From contig VZRG01002602.1 of NCBI GenBank assembly GCA_013397435.1, positions 19,808-83,807 of the forward strand: a DNA stretch of 64,000 nt, in the 5' to 3' direction. Positions within the stretch are counted from its first letter, which is position 1. Every line of letters starts with the position of its first letter. This DNA comes from Erythrocercus mccallii. Taxonomy: Eukaryota; Chordata; Aves; Passeriformes; Dicruridae. The notes beneath the pieces were generated by a model. That model searched no databases. It was not told where the DNA came from and worked only from the letters and a program-made list of their open reading frames with translations. This document shows positions 11,307 to 24,777 of this stretch, piece after piece. A program made the position numbers and the translations under genes.

Positions 11307-14300
11307 CAGTTAATTAACAATGAAGCAGACGCCTGAGGAATGGCTCTTTGCCCTGGGCTGCCCAAAATACACTATCACCCGCTCAGCAACTCCCATACCC
11401 CCAGAATCACAAGAGGCCACAGAACCACATTCCACAGGAGCAAAAGCACACAGCATCAGGACTATGCTCTTGGCTGAACAGGGAAAGGGCTGCTAATGAG
11501 AAAAACAACAGCAGGCAGTGATATTAGAGCAGGCCTTCCAAAAATCTTACATCACAGAGTTCTTCAGCCACCAGAGACACAATGCAAGAAATAGGCAAGA
11601 GAAGAGTGCTGTTTTCAAAGTACACATAAGTTCAAAAGCTAATTCAAAATCATTTTGTGGGGATCACAAGTAAATACTCAGAATAAAAATAATACCAAAA
11701 ACAGTCTAGAAGAAAAACAGCTTAGTACATGGCATGGGTTAAAAGCCCTCACCCTCAGTCTACATTGGCTTAGGCTATGGTTCTGAGATTGGAGATTAGG
11801 AGGAAATTACACCTCATGGGTTGTGATGATGCACAGCAGGGACTCTGGGTCTTCACAGCATTTACTTGCACATCAATGAAGCCTCAAGGTCCTGATCCTG
11901 GTCCCTGCTCTTGCAGGGGGCAGCCGCCTCCGTGGGTACACAGTAAATACCACAGCAAGGTTTTCTCACTGCCCCTTGTCCCAGGCTTGAATGCAGTGCA
12001 ATAGTAGGTGTATAGGATTTTGCCACGTTTCCAAGAAAAAAATGTTCATCTCCTCCTGTGGCAATGTCCAGAGGCTTTGTCTGACTGCATCATATGTTAC
12101 TTTCTATGCATTACTTTGTCAATCCAGACACAAAATTTTGTGCTCTTTTCTGAGCAGGGAAAATGGCCTGAGAGAGCAAGTCTAAGGTACACACTAACAG
12201 TGTGTCAGTGAAAATCTGAAGGAGGCATTTGCAAAAAAAGAGACTCTAGAAAGGTTAGTTTCCATAAGATACCGGTTAGAAAAAAAGCAGTAATAACCAA
12301 AAAAACTTAATTCCAAATAACACTGCTGCAAGTACCACTATAGCCATTCAAACGAAACACAAAGAGGACACATTCACTGCCTTGTACACCATTATGTCAA
12401 CCAAACCAGAATGAAGAGAATGGAAGGTACTAGATTTCAAAATTATAGCATTTTATACTCTTTCACACTGGAACAAATGATGACAATGAGGAATCCAACC
12501 CTATAGCTGATAGATAAATTATAAAGCTTCTCAGGAATAGGATGTACCACCTGGTGGAAAAATTCTAAGCTAAAAACTGGTTTGTTTGTATTTCTGTAAT
12601 ATCTGGTACCCCGCTGAAAGAATACTGTGTTTGAACAAAAGGTCCTTTTAGCAAGTAGGAATGCAAACACACCCAGACAGCACACAGGTAAGCATGGAAA
12701 TCTACAATTTTTTCACTTACTAAAATAAAAATGTCATATCTTTAATATAAAATAAAAGGGAGGGAATTAAGACCACATTTTCTTTTCTTTTTCTATTTGC
12801 AAGCAAAATCTATGATCAAGCAATCACATCTCATGTTTACTCAACTTTATTTAAAATATATCCTGCTAAAGAATACAAATTAGTTATTAATATGAAGGTA
12901 AATATATTTCGTTTGAAAGTGTATATATTGCATATAGACAAAATATGCACAGGGTAATGTTGCTTAGCTAGCTTAAAGCTAAAACTAATCCAATATGCAA
13001 CTCAAATTCCCACAGCTGAATACATTTTATGACTAAGCTGCTGTTTAATGGCCAGTCATAAAATCTAAATCACTTAACCCAACATGGAAGACCCAGCATG
13101 TGCACTGAAATCTGTGCTAAGCCATTAAAGGCATTGCTGTCTGAGGATGTGAGCCTACTGCAGCTTATACTGGTGTTGATCACTGCATTTGCTTCCCTCT
13201 GCCAGCCACCCAGGCCCTTCATTTAGATCTTCCAACTCTAAAGCAACAAATACACAAACAAAAAAATCAACCCCAAAACTCCCCCAGACCCAAACCTGAC
13301 CCCTTCCCTTCCTTTGTGACTGGATTTAGTTTGCTGAAACAGACTTGCAAAGGGTTTATCAATCCCTGCATCCAGCACAGTGGAGGGGTATTCAGTAACT
13401 GACTTCCACGACCTGTGCCCAAATGCACATGTGCCTGGACAGTGCTCAAATTTCTCCTGTGAAGGATGTGCTTTACAATTTGCAATACCTTGCCAAGTTC
13501 AAGAGCCCATGGCCACTGTAGGACCAGCATTTTTGTTTGTCTAAGCCAAGAGAGATGGGCTTCTCAGGGACATAGATGCTGGACACCCTGCATCTCCTTG
13601 CACCATCTTTCTGGATGTCAAGATAGTCAGGAAAAACACAATACAGAAGACAATCCTTTGTTTTGTCCTCCAGCTTGGTTTCATTGCTGCCTCAAAGCAT
13701 CTCTGGAGCATCCAGGACCCCATTCCAGGAGTCCCTGACCACACTTACTAGGTTTTAAGTAGTTTTTAAGCAATGGGTTCAATGGGTACAGAGGTTGGAG
13801 GCACCCTAAGCTCAGCTGAAAGCCATGGTACACCCACCACATGTGCTGCCCATTCCCAGTGTTTATCATCCCCCCAGACATGGAAGCAGTGGGACAGACT
13901 GACTGGTGGTCAGCAGGATGGTATCCATTGAGGCACCACGGCTGCCTCTGCATTTGTCCGCCAGGGAGGAGCAGGCTCGTTCTGCATGGAAGTCCTCCAG
14001 GAGGGTGCACACCAGCAACATACCCCTGGTTGGCTTCTGTGTGAACTGACACCTCCTAGAAATGAAGAAAAGCGAAGGTGGAGAAAACCATGTCAGTCCC
14101 TGCACCAAGCACAGAGATTAGGAAATGCACCTCACTCCCATGGATGTGGGGTTGGACAGGGAGCAGCAGCCTGTATCTGTAGTTGGCAGGGAGGGAAGAG
14201 CAGAGAGCAAACCTAGAGATAAGAAAATAGCAACAGGAAACCTAGAAGTAAGATACTGGCCCTGGAAAGATTGGGCAGGTAAAAGAGAAACCTAACAGAG

Positions 14301-14639
14301 AGATTGGACACACTGGGCAGAGAAGGAATGGCTATTGTGAAGGACAAGTTGTTGACTGCCTCACCCAGACAAAATGACTCATACTCAATATGCAATGAAA
14401 GCACTCAGAGTCTGTGCCAGATACATCAAGGATTAAAAAAACCTCATTTGTTCTCTTTTTTCACCCAGATATTTCAGGAATTAGTGATGCAGCCAGTAGT
14501 CACAGCCAATTATTACCACCAGTAATCCGTTTGCATTGTTTCCAATTCAGACCAAGAAGGATATATTTTGCTTTTGGTTTAGACTAATAGAATTTTATTC
14601 ATATTTATACTGAAGTAAAAGAATTTCAGATTCTTGGTC
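11307..14639. other. intergenic, nothing recognised
   Basis: Short frames only. The 13500-14200 part is moderately GC-rich but matches no family I know. Confidence 0.55.
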
Positions 14640-15290
14640 CCTTTTTACACCATGCTGATGTACACATGACAGCCAGGAGGTCATGCTGTCATCCAGAGGG
14701 ACCTGGTCTGGCTGGAGAAATGACCCAACAGGAACATCATGAAATTCAGCAAGGAGGAGTTTAAAATCCTGAACCCAGAAAGGAACAGCTAGAGCCTGGG
14801 GGCTGACAATCTGGAAAGGTGCTTGGTAGAAAAGTATTTGAAGGTCCTGGTAGACACCAAGTTGAACTTTAGCCAGCAGTGTGCCCTTTCCACAGAGAAG
14901 TCTTGAGCTGCACAGAAACGTGTGACAACAGCTGGTTGAGGAATGGGATCCTTTACCACTACTCAGCACTGCTGAGGTCACAACTCAAGCAAGTCCATGG
15001 GAATGCCACAACTATAATGAAGGAGCTGAAGAATCTGACATATGAGGAGAAGGTGAGAGAGCTGGGACTGCTCAGTGTGGAGAAGAGAAAGCCCAAGAAC
15101 ATCTTATCTGCATGTACAAACACCTGATGAGAGTGAAGGAGTTGGAGACAGATTTTTCTCAGTGATGCACAGTGCCAGGATTAGAGACAATGGGCACAAA
15201 CTGAAACACAGGAGATTGCTTTTGAACTTTCCAAAATACTTTTGCTATGAGAGTGGATGCACAGAATGGCCAGAGAGTTTTTATCTACAT
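14640..15290 (+). mobile_element. CR1 LINE fragment, diverged
   Basis: A diverged ORF2 C-terminal region. The segment YEEKVRELGLLSVEKRKPK at about 15040-15098 corresponds to the conserved YEERLRELGLFSLEKRRLR region of CR1. Similarity fades near 15290. It converges on the minus-strand CR1 at 15702-17360. Confidence 0.75.
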
Positions 15291-15701
15291 GCTGAAAATC
15301 CACCCAGTCCTGAGCAACCAGCTCACACATCCAGTCTTGAATGGACTGGGGGGCAAGAAGTTCCTGTACTGCAAGAATGCTTATAATGGGCTGTTTGGTG
15401 CTGTTTGAAGCAGCAGTGATTACCAACCTTCTACTGAAAATCCAATATCCATTTTTACTGGGAAGACCCTTGTGGTAGCACAGATACTCTCTGGCTGGAA
15501 GTAGAAATTTCTTTGTCACACAAAATTTTCTTAGAGTAGACTGCAGACTTGTGGATATCTGTAGAGTACTTCTAAAGGACACAGAGATAGTAGCTAAAGA
15601 AAGTGAGCTCATCACAAAAGGACTTAAGCATACCATACAGGAAAAAACCATACAGATCTATCAGCTGGGCACACAAAGGAAAACGGACATCTGTGATTTA
15701 G

Positions 15702-17360
15702 TCACAGAATCACAGAATCACTAGGTTGGAAGAGATCTTCAAGATCATCAAGTCCAACCTATCCCCCAACACCTCAATTAAACCATGGCACCAAGTGCAA
15801 CATCCAGGGATGGTGACTTCACCACTCCCTGGGCAGGCAATTCCAGTACTTTATCACTCTTTCCATAAAAGGCTTTTTTCTAATATCCAACCTGTATTTC
15901 CCTTGGCACAGGTCAAGACTGTATCCTCTCATTCTGTCAGTTGCTGCATGGAAAAAGAAATCAATCTCCATCTGACTAGAACTACCCTTCAGGAAGTTGT
16001 AAGCAGTGATAAGGTCACCTCTGAGTCTCCTTTTCTCCAGGCTAAGCAACCCCAGCTCCCTCAGTCATTCCTCACAGGGTTTGTGTTCCAAGCCCCTCTC
16101 CAGCCTCGTTGCCTCCTCTGGATGTGCTCAAGCATCTCAACGTCCTTCTTAAACTGAGGGGCCAGAGCTGGACACAGCACTTAAGGTGTGCCCTCACCAG
16201 TGCCCAGTACAGGGGAAGAATGACCTCCCTGCTCCTGCTGGACACACCATTCCTGAATTCCTCATCCAGGCCAGGATGCCATTGGCCTTCTTGGCCACCA
16301 GGGCACACTGCTGGCTCATGTTCAGCTGCTGTCACCAGTGCCCCCAGGTCCCTTTCTGCCTGGGCCACACCATACCCAGCCTATAACATTGCAGGGAGTT
16401 ATCGTGGCCAAAATGCAGGACTTGGCACTTGGACTTCATCTTATTGGATTTTGCTCATTCATCCAACCATGCCAGGTCTCTCTGCAGAGCCCTCCTACCT
16501 TCCAACAGATTGACACATGCTCCCAGCTTAATGTCATCTGCAAATTTACTAATGAAAGATTCAATGCCCTCATCCAGATCATCAATAAAAATACTGAACA
16601 GAACTGGCCCCAGCACAGACCCCTGAGGGACACCACTGGTGACTGTTCCCAGCTGGATGCAGCACCATTCACCACCACTCTGTGGGCCTGGCCATGCAGC
16701 CAGTTCCTAACCCAGCACAGAGTGCTCCTGTCCCAGCCATGGGCTGCCAGCTTTTCCAGGAGTGTGCTGTGGGAGACAGTGTCAAAGGCCTTGCTGAAGT
16801 CCAAATAGACAACATCCACAGCCCTTCCCCTATCCACCAGGCAGGTCTCCTGGTCATAAAAGGACACCAGGTTGGTCAAACATGACCTACCCCTCCCAAA
16901 CTCATGCTGGCTGGGTCTGATACCGTCCATCCTGTAAGTGCTGCATGATGACACTCAGTATAAACTGTTCCATTACCCTACTGGATATTGGGGTCAAGCT
17001 AACTGGCCTGTAATTATCAGGATCCACCTTCTCACCCTTTTTGTGGACAGGTGTCACTCTGGCCAGCTTCCAGTCATCTGGAACCTCACCAGTGAACCAG
17101 GTGTGTTGGTAAATGATGGAGAGTGGCTTCACAAGCTCATCTGCCAGCTCCCCCATCACCCTGGGTTGGATTCCATCTGGTCCCAAAGTTATATGAATAT
17201 CCAAGCAGTTCTCTGACTGCTTCCTCCTGGATAACAAAGGGACCATTCTGCTCCCTGACACCATTTACCAACCCAGGAGGACAGTTGTCTAAGGACAAGC
17301 CATTGTCCCACTAAAGACTGAGGCAAAGAAGGCATTAAGCACTTCTGCCTTCTCCTCAAA
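15702..17360 (-). mobile_element. CR1 LINE, 5'-truncated, about 1.7 kb
   Basis: Read on the minus strand, this copy carries reverse transcriptase motifs: DPDNYRPVSLT (17000-17090 region), VYLDFSKAFDTVSH (about 16771-16813) and the FADD site at 16544-16533. It then has the ORF2 C-terminal part (EKRRLRGDL near 16000-16040) and ends with the octamer-repeat CR1 tail (TCACAGAATCACAGAAT on the plus strand at 15702). Frameshifts split the frame at about 16950 and 16500-16650. It is better preserved than most copies in the window, which suggests a younger insertion. Confidence 0.92.
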
Positions 17361-20300
17361 CTAAAATGGGTAGTGATGCACTTTTCTGCCTGCAAAGCTA
17401 AGTACGGAGAAGAGCCCAGAAACTGGAAACTTTGTTTAGGAGATGTGTAGCAAGGACTGTTTTTTAACAGGAATACCACAGAAGGACTTTTCAAACAATG
17501 TCTTTTTTCTCTAAAGAAATGCTAAGCAAATACCTTTTTTCCCCCCACACACTTTTTATTATCACCTTGCAGGAACCAGTTCCCATAAAGTGACTGCCAA
17601 GCATCAGTGTATCAGACTTACACCATCTGCACACTGTGGTACATGGAGATAAGGCTCTCCAGCCTGGAACTTAGTATGCCCTTTAGTGCTCTCTGATTTT
17701 CACATGCTGCTAACAGCAGGGAGGAGATGGTAAACTTCCCTTGACAAGAGGAAACACATTTATCCACTGATTGCAGTATTGCAAGGGGAGTAAATGGCTC
17801 TCACAGGTGCAGCAGACATGAGAATTGGCTTCAGTGCAAACCGGCAGCAGAGTACTGAAATGTTAGAGCTTCAGTCCCTTCAAACACTTGCTATCTCCCA
17901 CCTAGAAAACTGAAGAAAACTGTGTCCAGCTTATTTATGACAACATCAGCTTCCTGGGAGTGAGAAGCTCAAAACATTTCACAGCCTACAAGGGGAAAAA
18001 TACCCCATGATGTTGGAAGTTATAAATTAGGCCAAGTCCATGATGCTTTTTCAGAAGGAAATTTACTGGATTTTGGAGGAGGAAACAAACTTTAGTTAGA
18101 AGGACTCCTTTATTCCCCAAGATATTTTCTTTAGGATAGAACTGGTGTTTAGGATTGAAACAACAGGAAGAAATGCTACCTAATCATGGAAGGCAAAACA
18201 GCATAATTTTGTGACCAGAAAACTGGCTTCTGTGATCCTGCAAAACACCTATCACCACCTGTGCCAGCCATCTGAAGGACATGAGGGCAATTACCTCTGG
18301 ATACCTGTAGCATTTTGACAGTGAAAACCCAATGGGTACATAGCCTCTTGGCATAAGTCTACTGCTGGCCACAGGCTACTTTGTTGTGACCCCACAGCAA
18401 ACCAGCCTTGAGACAGACTGTATGGACAAATGCAGTCCTTCTGCTGAATAAACTTGGTTTATGACTTTATATGTTCAGAAAGAATGAGTCCACTGTTCAA
18501 CAGTAACAGACTGCCTGAGGCAAAAATGCACCAGCTTCTCTGTTAATCACTGGAGCTGGAAATGCTAAATTTTACTTCTGATGTTCATTTCAGCTATGTT
18601 TTTAAACTGAACAAAATAATCTCTTTAGTCATCACCTGTTGCATACAAAAGCAATCTGTTTGACAGGCAAAGCTCAAAAATATGCGGTTACATTCTGGCT
18701 GCGGAAAGATTGTTTTTATGTACACACATAGCGATATGTATGTCAAATGTGACTACTGACTCCTAAAAGAGGTAGTGCATTGCTGATGCACTGTGATGAG
18801 ATCATTGTTTTTTGTCAGTCTGCAATACAGACAAGATATGCTTCACATTCATGTGCACTTATCATTGCAGGAAGATGCCTGAAACACACCAACATTTTAA
18901 GCCTGAGATTTTAAGCTCTAATAAGAGGGTTCCTAGTTCATACCACCAGTGTAGTACTCACAGAGCAACACTCCTAACATCTGCCTTCTTCCTGCTAGGC
19001 ATGCTATCTGCTTTTAGACAGTCCCACAGCTACAGCAGAGACCCTTCATGGTACAGTCATCACCATACCATACCATCTAAGAGTTAACATTCTCATCTCA
19101 AATAAAGTCCATGGCTGCAGACAATCTTGGGGAAAGTCCAAACCTGCCTGCTCCAGCTGGAGCTCCCTCCCCACTCAGCCAATGGCCCAACAGTGACAAG
19201 TTGTCCCTATCCTACAAATCATCTGCAGCAGGGCAAGCTGAATGCCTCAATACATGGGAAGCCAAAATAAAGCAGCCTTTGAGGGGCCTGTAATCCAGAG
19301 ACAACAGAAGGCAGTTGCCAAGTTGTGCAGAGTGGGCTGCAATCCCTGGTGAAACGCTTTCCTCCTTTTCCAGCCATACAATATAACCCTTAAACAGATC
19401 ATGCTGAAAGCCCCATAAAATTTATGGTAACAGGCTTATTCTAGATATCTAGCCTTCAGGAATAACTCAGAAGTCTCCTGCCTCTCTCTAAGCAAGGACT
19501 CTTAGAATTTAAAGAATCTCTCTAAAGTTTCACCTCTTTTATTCTTGTTACCCAATATGTTGCAAAAGCAGCGAGATTTGCCCATGCATCATTCTGGAGC
19601 ATTAGTCACCAGCAAATTTAACACTGCATTCACGAGTTCTACCTCTCATTGCTGTTATTTCTCCTTCCCACATGTTTCTCTCCTTGGGAAGACTCTTTTA
19701 TAAAGACCCTCAGGAACAAAACTGTTGCCCCAAAAGCAAGGAGCAGAAGCCAATGAAACTGAACAGAGAGGAGGCAAGTGACAGAAGTATGTGCCTTACC
19801 TTGCTCAGATTTGGGGGGCTGCCAGCTAAGGAAGCAGAGTTTCTGAATTCTTAGTGGAAGATGCAAAAGCCTAGATGGATAAAACCTTGTTCAAGCTATA
19901 AATTAAAAGTCCAGGAAGAAAATTACAGGTTTTAAGTTTCCTCTGTCTGCTTACTGACATGTGAAATGGAACTGGATACTATACCCAATGACTAATGATT
20001 TATTTAACTTTGTGCTGCTGGCCTTTTATACTAGCAAATCATTAATTTACCTGCATGGTCCACTTACAGAAAGAAGAGCTTTGTCAATTCAAGGCTTCTT
20101 ACAAGGTTTTATTTTGGCATTAGTACATATATATCTATATATGGAAGTTCATACATAAAAATGTATGCACATATACCTTTATCTATATAGTGTGTGTACG
20201 TGCAATAGAAAAACAAAAATTTTATGTACAGATTCCCCCAAAGACTTCATAGTTTGTTTTCTCATTTCTATAGGGTTAGGGAGTCACTTTTGAATGTGTT

Positions 20301-20603
20301 ACTGCATTTTACATGTGTGCTCTATAGGCCTGCTGTTGTCTCAGCACCTCTCCCATCATTTTAGTATCAGAGAAAAGGCAAAAGTCCAGAACTTACCTTT
20401 GAAAAGGAAATCCACTAGTCACAACCTTGCTAGAACATAGCTGAACATCAGCAAAGCCTTAGGATCCACAAGATGGGCTGGTATGCTTACACTTAATATT
20501 GGATTTGTAGGGAGAACTGGACACTTCCAGGTAGGAGTTAAAATTGAAAACACAGCCACCTGTCCTTAGAAACTGCTACAAAGAGGCATTTAGGGGCCTA
20601 GAC

Positions 20604-20619
20604 AAAAAAAAAAAAAAAA
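20604..20619. repeat. poly(A) run of 16
   Basis: Sixteen consecutive A on the plus strand in the downstream flank of UGCG. No retroposed sequence that I recognise precedes it. Confidence 0.9.
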
Positions 20620-20804
20620 GGCACAGACTGTGGTGAATTTAACCATAAGAATTATCACTTATTCTCAGTTGTGGAATACCTGGCAATTGAAATTGGTTTG
20701 TGCAGTGCAGAACAGGTAAAAACATTTCAAGCAGTCCAACTCTAAAGGCTCAGAATCAACAGGATGCACAAAGTCAGCAGGGTTTGGTTCTGTGCTCGCT
20801 GGCT

Positions 20805-20922
20805 TCTTTGGTTGTGGTTTTTGGTGTGGTTTTGTTTGGTGGGAGGTTCTTGTTCATTTGTTGTGTCTTGGGTTGGTTTGTTTTTATGTGGGTGGTTTTT
20901 TTTGTTTGTTTGTTTTTTGTTA
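20805..20922. repeat. G/T-rich low-complexity tract
   Basis: About 118 bp made almost only of T and G on the plus strand (TTTGGTT, GTTTGTTTG). Its complement is A/C-rich. It is a simple sequence without coding meaning. Confidence 0.8.
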
Positions 20923-22343
20923 AAAGCACATCCCAGGACCCTGATTTTAATTACAGTGCAGTTTTACAACACTAATGTAAGAATCTTGCATATATTCTCC
21001 AAAGGCAACATAAAAAAGCAGAGATGACTTTGTGGAGGGAAATTCTCATCTGCCCAGATAACTGCATTATAACACTAAGTACTGCCTATGACACAGATTT
21101 TAGTTTAGGATGTAAGAAAAAACCTTATGTAAACCTGTGCATTCACTCTGAATACCCAGGTAGTAAACCATTCAGTATAATCTGGTCATTAGTTCAAAAC
21201 TAACACATTCTCAAACCCAAAAGGTGGATTAAATTTGAAATGATTGCCATTCTATACAGTGCCATTCTTTCTTCTAGGTGTTACTTATACAAGCATAGAC
21301 ACTATAGAACCTGAAATCTTTTTGTATAACTATTAAAACGCTATTAAAAGTTTATCAACTGCCATATTAAATTTTAATCTTCCTTAGCCTCAATAGCCAT
21401 CACTGGTATCAGAGCTGTTGGAGAAGCAGTTCAATCCAACAGCTCAAACCCACCCTAAAATTAGATGATCAGAAATTAGGTGTGAGGCTTAAAAGCTTTT
21501 AAGATGAATGAAACAGCTTCCAGAAGTCAGTTGTGAAAACAGCTGGTTAGAGACAAGCTGTTCCAGCTGTCAAAACAGACTTGAGAGGAAATGCAGGTAG
21601 CCAGCACTCAGCAGGAAACAGAAGTAGCAAAAGGAATTCAAGGAAGAAAAACTTCAACTGGAAGTACAGAAAAAAATGACAACATTATTTAACAGTAGTC
21701 AGGAAAGCAGTAAATGGACCAAAGAAGAAGGATTTAAGTATTGTGCTGTGTGGCTGCAAATATACTGAACACAACATACACTCAGGAATATTTAAGTTTC
21801 TATAAATAGTTTTCGAGTGATTCCGGTGGTGTTTGTTTATGGCACGCATGCAGGATTCCAACAACTCTTTCATGAACACAGTCTCTTACTAAGTTTCACA
21901 TGATCTTCATAAATGACAGGGAAGAGACAAAGAAAGCCAAGTTAGACAGCAGAGCACATTCAAGTTAGCGTACCTGAAAGCAAAGGATCAACATTACTTC
22001 TCAATGTCAACATGTTTTGTGGCAAAGGCATCATCTCTAAAATCTGAAAGTAGGCTAGTCACAATAGATATGAAACTAGGCTGTTCCCATGTAAAGCTTT
22101 TGTACACTGAAGTTATTCTAAAAAGTTAAGGATAACTCAGAATCAGTTTAGCATGTGAGTTAATTTCAGTCAAATATAAAATCCAAAGAGATGGTGTAGT
22201 TGTAAAAAACTTGAAAGGTACATCCCTTTACTGGTGTGAAGATTAATTAGAAATATAACGAAACTGCCATAAACACTTAAAGCTGTCACATTATAGCATC
22301 ACTGAAGAAAGGAAAAACGTGCTCCAAGAGATTGTATTCAAAA

Positions 22344-22349
22344 TTTATT
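22344..22349 (-). terminator. candidate distal polyadenylation signal of UGCG
   Basis: AATAAA on the minus strand, followed within about 30-50 nt by a T-rich stretch (around 22319-22305), the expected arrangement for cleavage. It is the most distal of the AATAAA hexamers I noted between 24606 and 22320. Confidence 0.45.
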
Positions 22350-22556
22350 TTTAAATAAAGGAAAACACAAGACAATTATTTTAAATAAACATGGTGTATT
22401 ATTCTACACAGCTGTAGATGAACATAACTTTACATCAGCTGTTTATAACTTTTAAAAGTTCTGTTGCAGCATTGTCTACAACATTTGACACGTGTTGGTT
22501 TCCATTTCATCATCAATCAAACAACACATAAATGAAATCATTTGCTTAAGTGAAGC

Positions 22557-22562
22557 TTTATT
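22557..22562 (-). terminator. alternative polyadenylation signal of UGCG
   Basis: AATAAA on the minus strand about 210 nt before the distal signal. It could be used instead of it. No transcript evidence is available here. Confidence 0.3.
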
Positions 22563-24394
22563 TTTAATAGCCGAAGATGGCTTTACTAATACCAAAGCAC
22601 CTGTTAAACAATTATCCCCACCTAGTTTTTTAAACGGAAGTCTGTTCAGCCTTTTTTTTTTCTGGTTCTGTTCCACTGCCTGCATAGAAATCAGCATAAA
22701 GCTAAGTAGCAAGCTTCACTTTAGCAGTGCAATGAATGGCATCAAACTTCATGAAACAACTGAAGATACAAACATTGTCAGTAAAATTGAACTGTGTGAA
22801 ATACAATATTAATAAAACAATGTTTTTGTGGGTCACAACTAGACTATGTTTCAGTGTAAAACTTTCCTCAGGAAAAGTGCTTCTTCCTGATTCACCTGAA
22901 AAGAATGAAGCCATGCATCACAAGCCTTTGCTCAAACAGAAATGCCCATTAAAAAAGTTCCATGTTACCATAAGGCAAAAGAGATATTAAGGTGGATGAA
23001 GCATCATGGCCCAGAGTATGTTTTACAACAAAAGCCTACATGTTACACTTGTGTAGCATATGATGAGTAAGGGATTGGCTCAGTAAGGTAAAAAGTTCAT
23101 TTTTATAAATACATGTCATTATTGCTAATATGCTACACATCATCATCCAACTTTTAAAGCTGCTTTGTTGACATAACCCTGTAATTAGCAGTTCACCTTC
23201 ATGGTGACAATACGCTATTCCATATGACAAAAATTAAAGCAGCATAAATACAATTATGGAAACAAAAGGCTTATGCAACAGTCTTCTCTAGCTTTGCTGT
23301 GTTTTTTTTAATTGAAACATGTTCAAAGCAAACAAGTCCAGTTCACCACACACTAGGAAATTTCACAATGAAGTTGAAAACCAATTTACAGGAAACAGAG
23401 AGAGGAAAACCATGGCATGCATTATAATCTAGTCCTTTTAGTCATACCACTGGAATACAGAAGTCCAATTTAAAGGCTAGACTAACAGGCAAACAGCCAA
23501 GAGTAAACTTAGTTTGATATCTAAATTAAGACTACAGTTTTAATCAGTAACAGCAAACTCACCCGGCCCTTTAATATAGTCACAATATCTACTGCAATTG
23601 AATACTTAATTATGACTAGTATAGGTATGTATGTTCACTTTACAAAGACATTAAATACCTGCATCATGAAATTACATTCTTAAGACATTGTGTAAGAAAA
23701 TAGCTCATGTGTGAAATGTTTCTGAAATGTATTTCTGCTCCCTTCTACTCCCTACAACGTCCCATACACACACCCAACACCCCCCACCCCCCACCAAGAC
23801 AGCATTCACTCACAGGGAAAAAACAAACACCCCTTAAAAAAGGATGGAAGTACTGAGGGGATCACCTTGGCTAGTTACAGCACAGTGCTTAACAAGGTTC
23901 AAGACAGAACCAGATCAGACTTGGCCAAAAGATGCCCATAATACATACCTGACCAGTAAACCGTTCCAACTCATTCTAATCAAACTCAGTTCACTTTTGG
24001 TTACTGCAGTGATTAAAATATTCCCTATATACATATAAACACAAGACTACAGGTTTACTTTAGTTTGTTTTTGCAAAGCGGTTTAGTCTTTCTATTCATA
24101 TTGTTCTGCAGCAACTACAAGAGGTAGGCATAAAATGTTTCAGAGCTTCTTTCCCAAGGTCCCATTACTAGTTCAATTTAGTGGGATAAAACAAAAATCA
24201 GCTGTACCTCTGTGATTTTACTAGGTACAGCCTTGTGCAATCCAGCTGGAAAATAGCTGTGTGAACTCTAGATCTGCCAGCCTAGCACACCAAGGAGTAA
24301 GAAGCGGTTCATATCCTGGAGGATATTTTTTTTAAAAAAGTCTACTGCAGAGCATTTAAATAGAAAGCACATGTCAGGACCAATTCTCCCTATT

Positions 24395-24400
24395 TTTATT
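24395..24400 (-). terminator. possible proximal polyadenylation signal of UGCG
   Basis: AATAAA on the minus strand about 200 nt after the stop codon. Use of it would give a short 3'UTR. A single hexamer in AT-rich DNA is weak evidence. Confidence 0.2.
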
Positions 24401-24606
24401 TGTACATAGAAGGAAGGTACCATTTGGCCAAGACTACAGATGTATTTTCACAGATGCAAGTGCCATGCAAAAATAAAGTGAAGAACAGATACCAAACATA
24501 CAAGTAATCAAACTACTGAAGGTAGATTTTCTTGGAAGTATATAAACAACTTATAATACTTTTCTTTCCCCTTCTCTTTTTGACATTCACAGTTACAAAT
24601 GTGTGG

Positions 24607-24777
24607 CTATACCTCAATAATTTCTTCTGCAGTGCCTCCACAACGTAATCTGTAGCGCCCTGTTCTCCAGCTAATTGTGGGGTCCCACAAAGCAGATAGG
24701 AAAATATAAATTGTCATGGATTCTCTGATGAACCAAGCTACTGCATAATCAAGTTTTGAAAAACACAGAGCACCACC
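24607..24777 (-). CDS. UGCG: UGCG coding exon 9 (terminal)
   Basis: 171 nt encoding residues 339-394 and the TAG stop at 24609-24607. It includes a third hydrophobic stretch (about 349-369) and a hydrophilic tail rich in Arg, Gly and Glu that ends AEEIIEV. The acceptor is CTAG ending at 24778. Confidence 0.98.
   Translation of the reverse strand, partial: GGALCFSKLDYAVAWFIRESMTIYIFLSALWDPTISWRTGRYRLRCGGTAEEIIEV

Larger units (their letters stand above)
17361..22319. other. intergenic, downstream flank of UGCG
   Basis: No gene or transposon recognised. It contains the poly(A) run at 20604 and the G/T-rich tract at 20805. Confidence 0.55.
22320..24606 (-). other. UGCG: UGCG 3'UTR (inferred extent)
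   Basis: Sequence downstream of the UGCG stop, without a recognisable repeat apart from a short C-rich tract near 23771-23803. The end is placed just past the AATAAA at 22349-22344. That gives a 3'UTR of about 2.3 kb, but only the stop codon is certain. Earlier signals at 24400-24395 and 22562-22557 would give shorter forms. Confidence 0.55.

Noticed and set aside
13681..14052. A 123-codon minus-strand frame in a GC-raised stretch
   Set aside because: No domain recognised, and overlapping frames on both strands suggest only a low stop density.
16072..17264. Reverse transcriptase-like frames as a possible retroviral pol or new RT system
   Set aside because: The motif order and the octamer-repeat 3' tail identify an ordinary CR1 non-LTR element with frameshifts.
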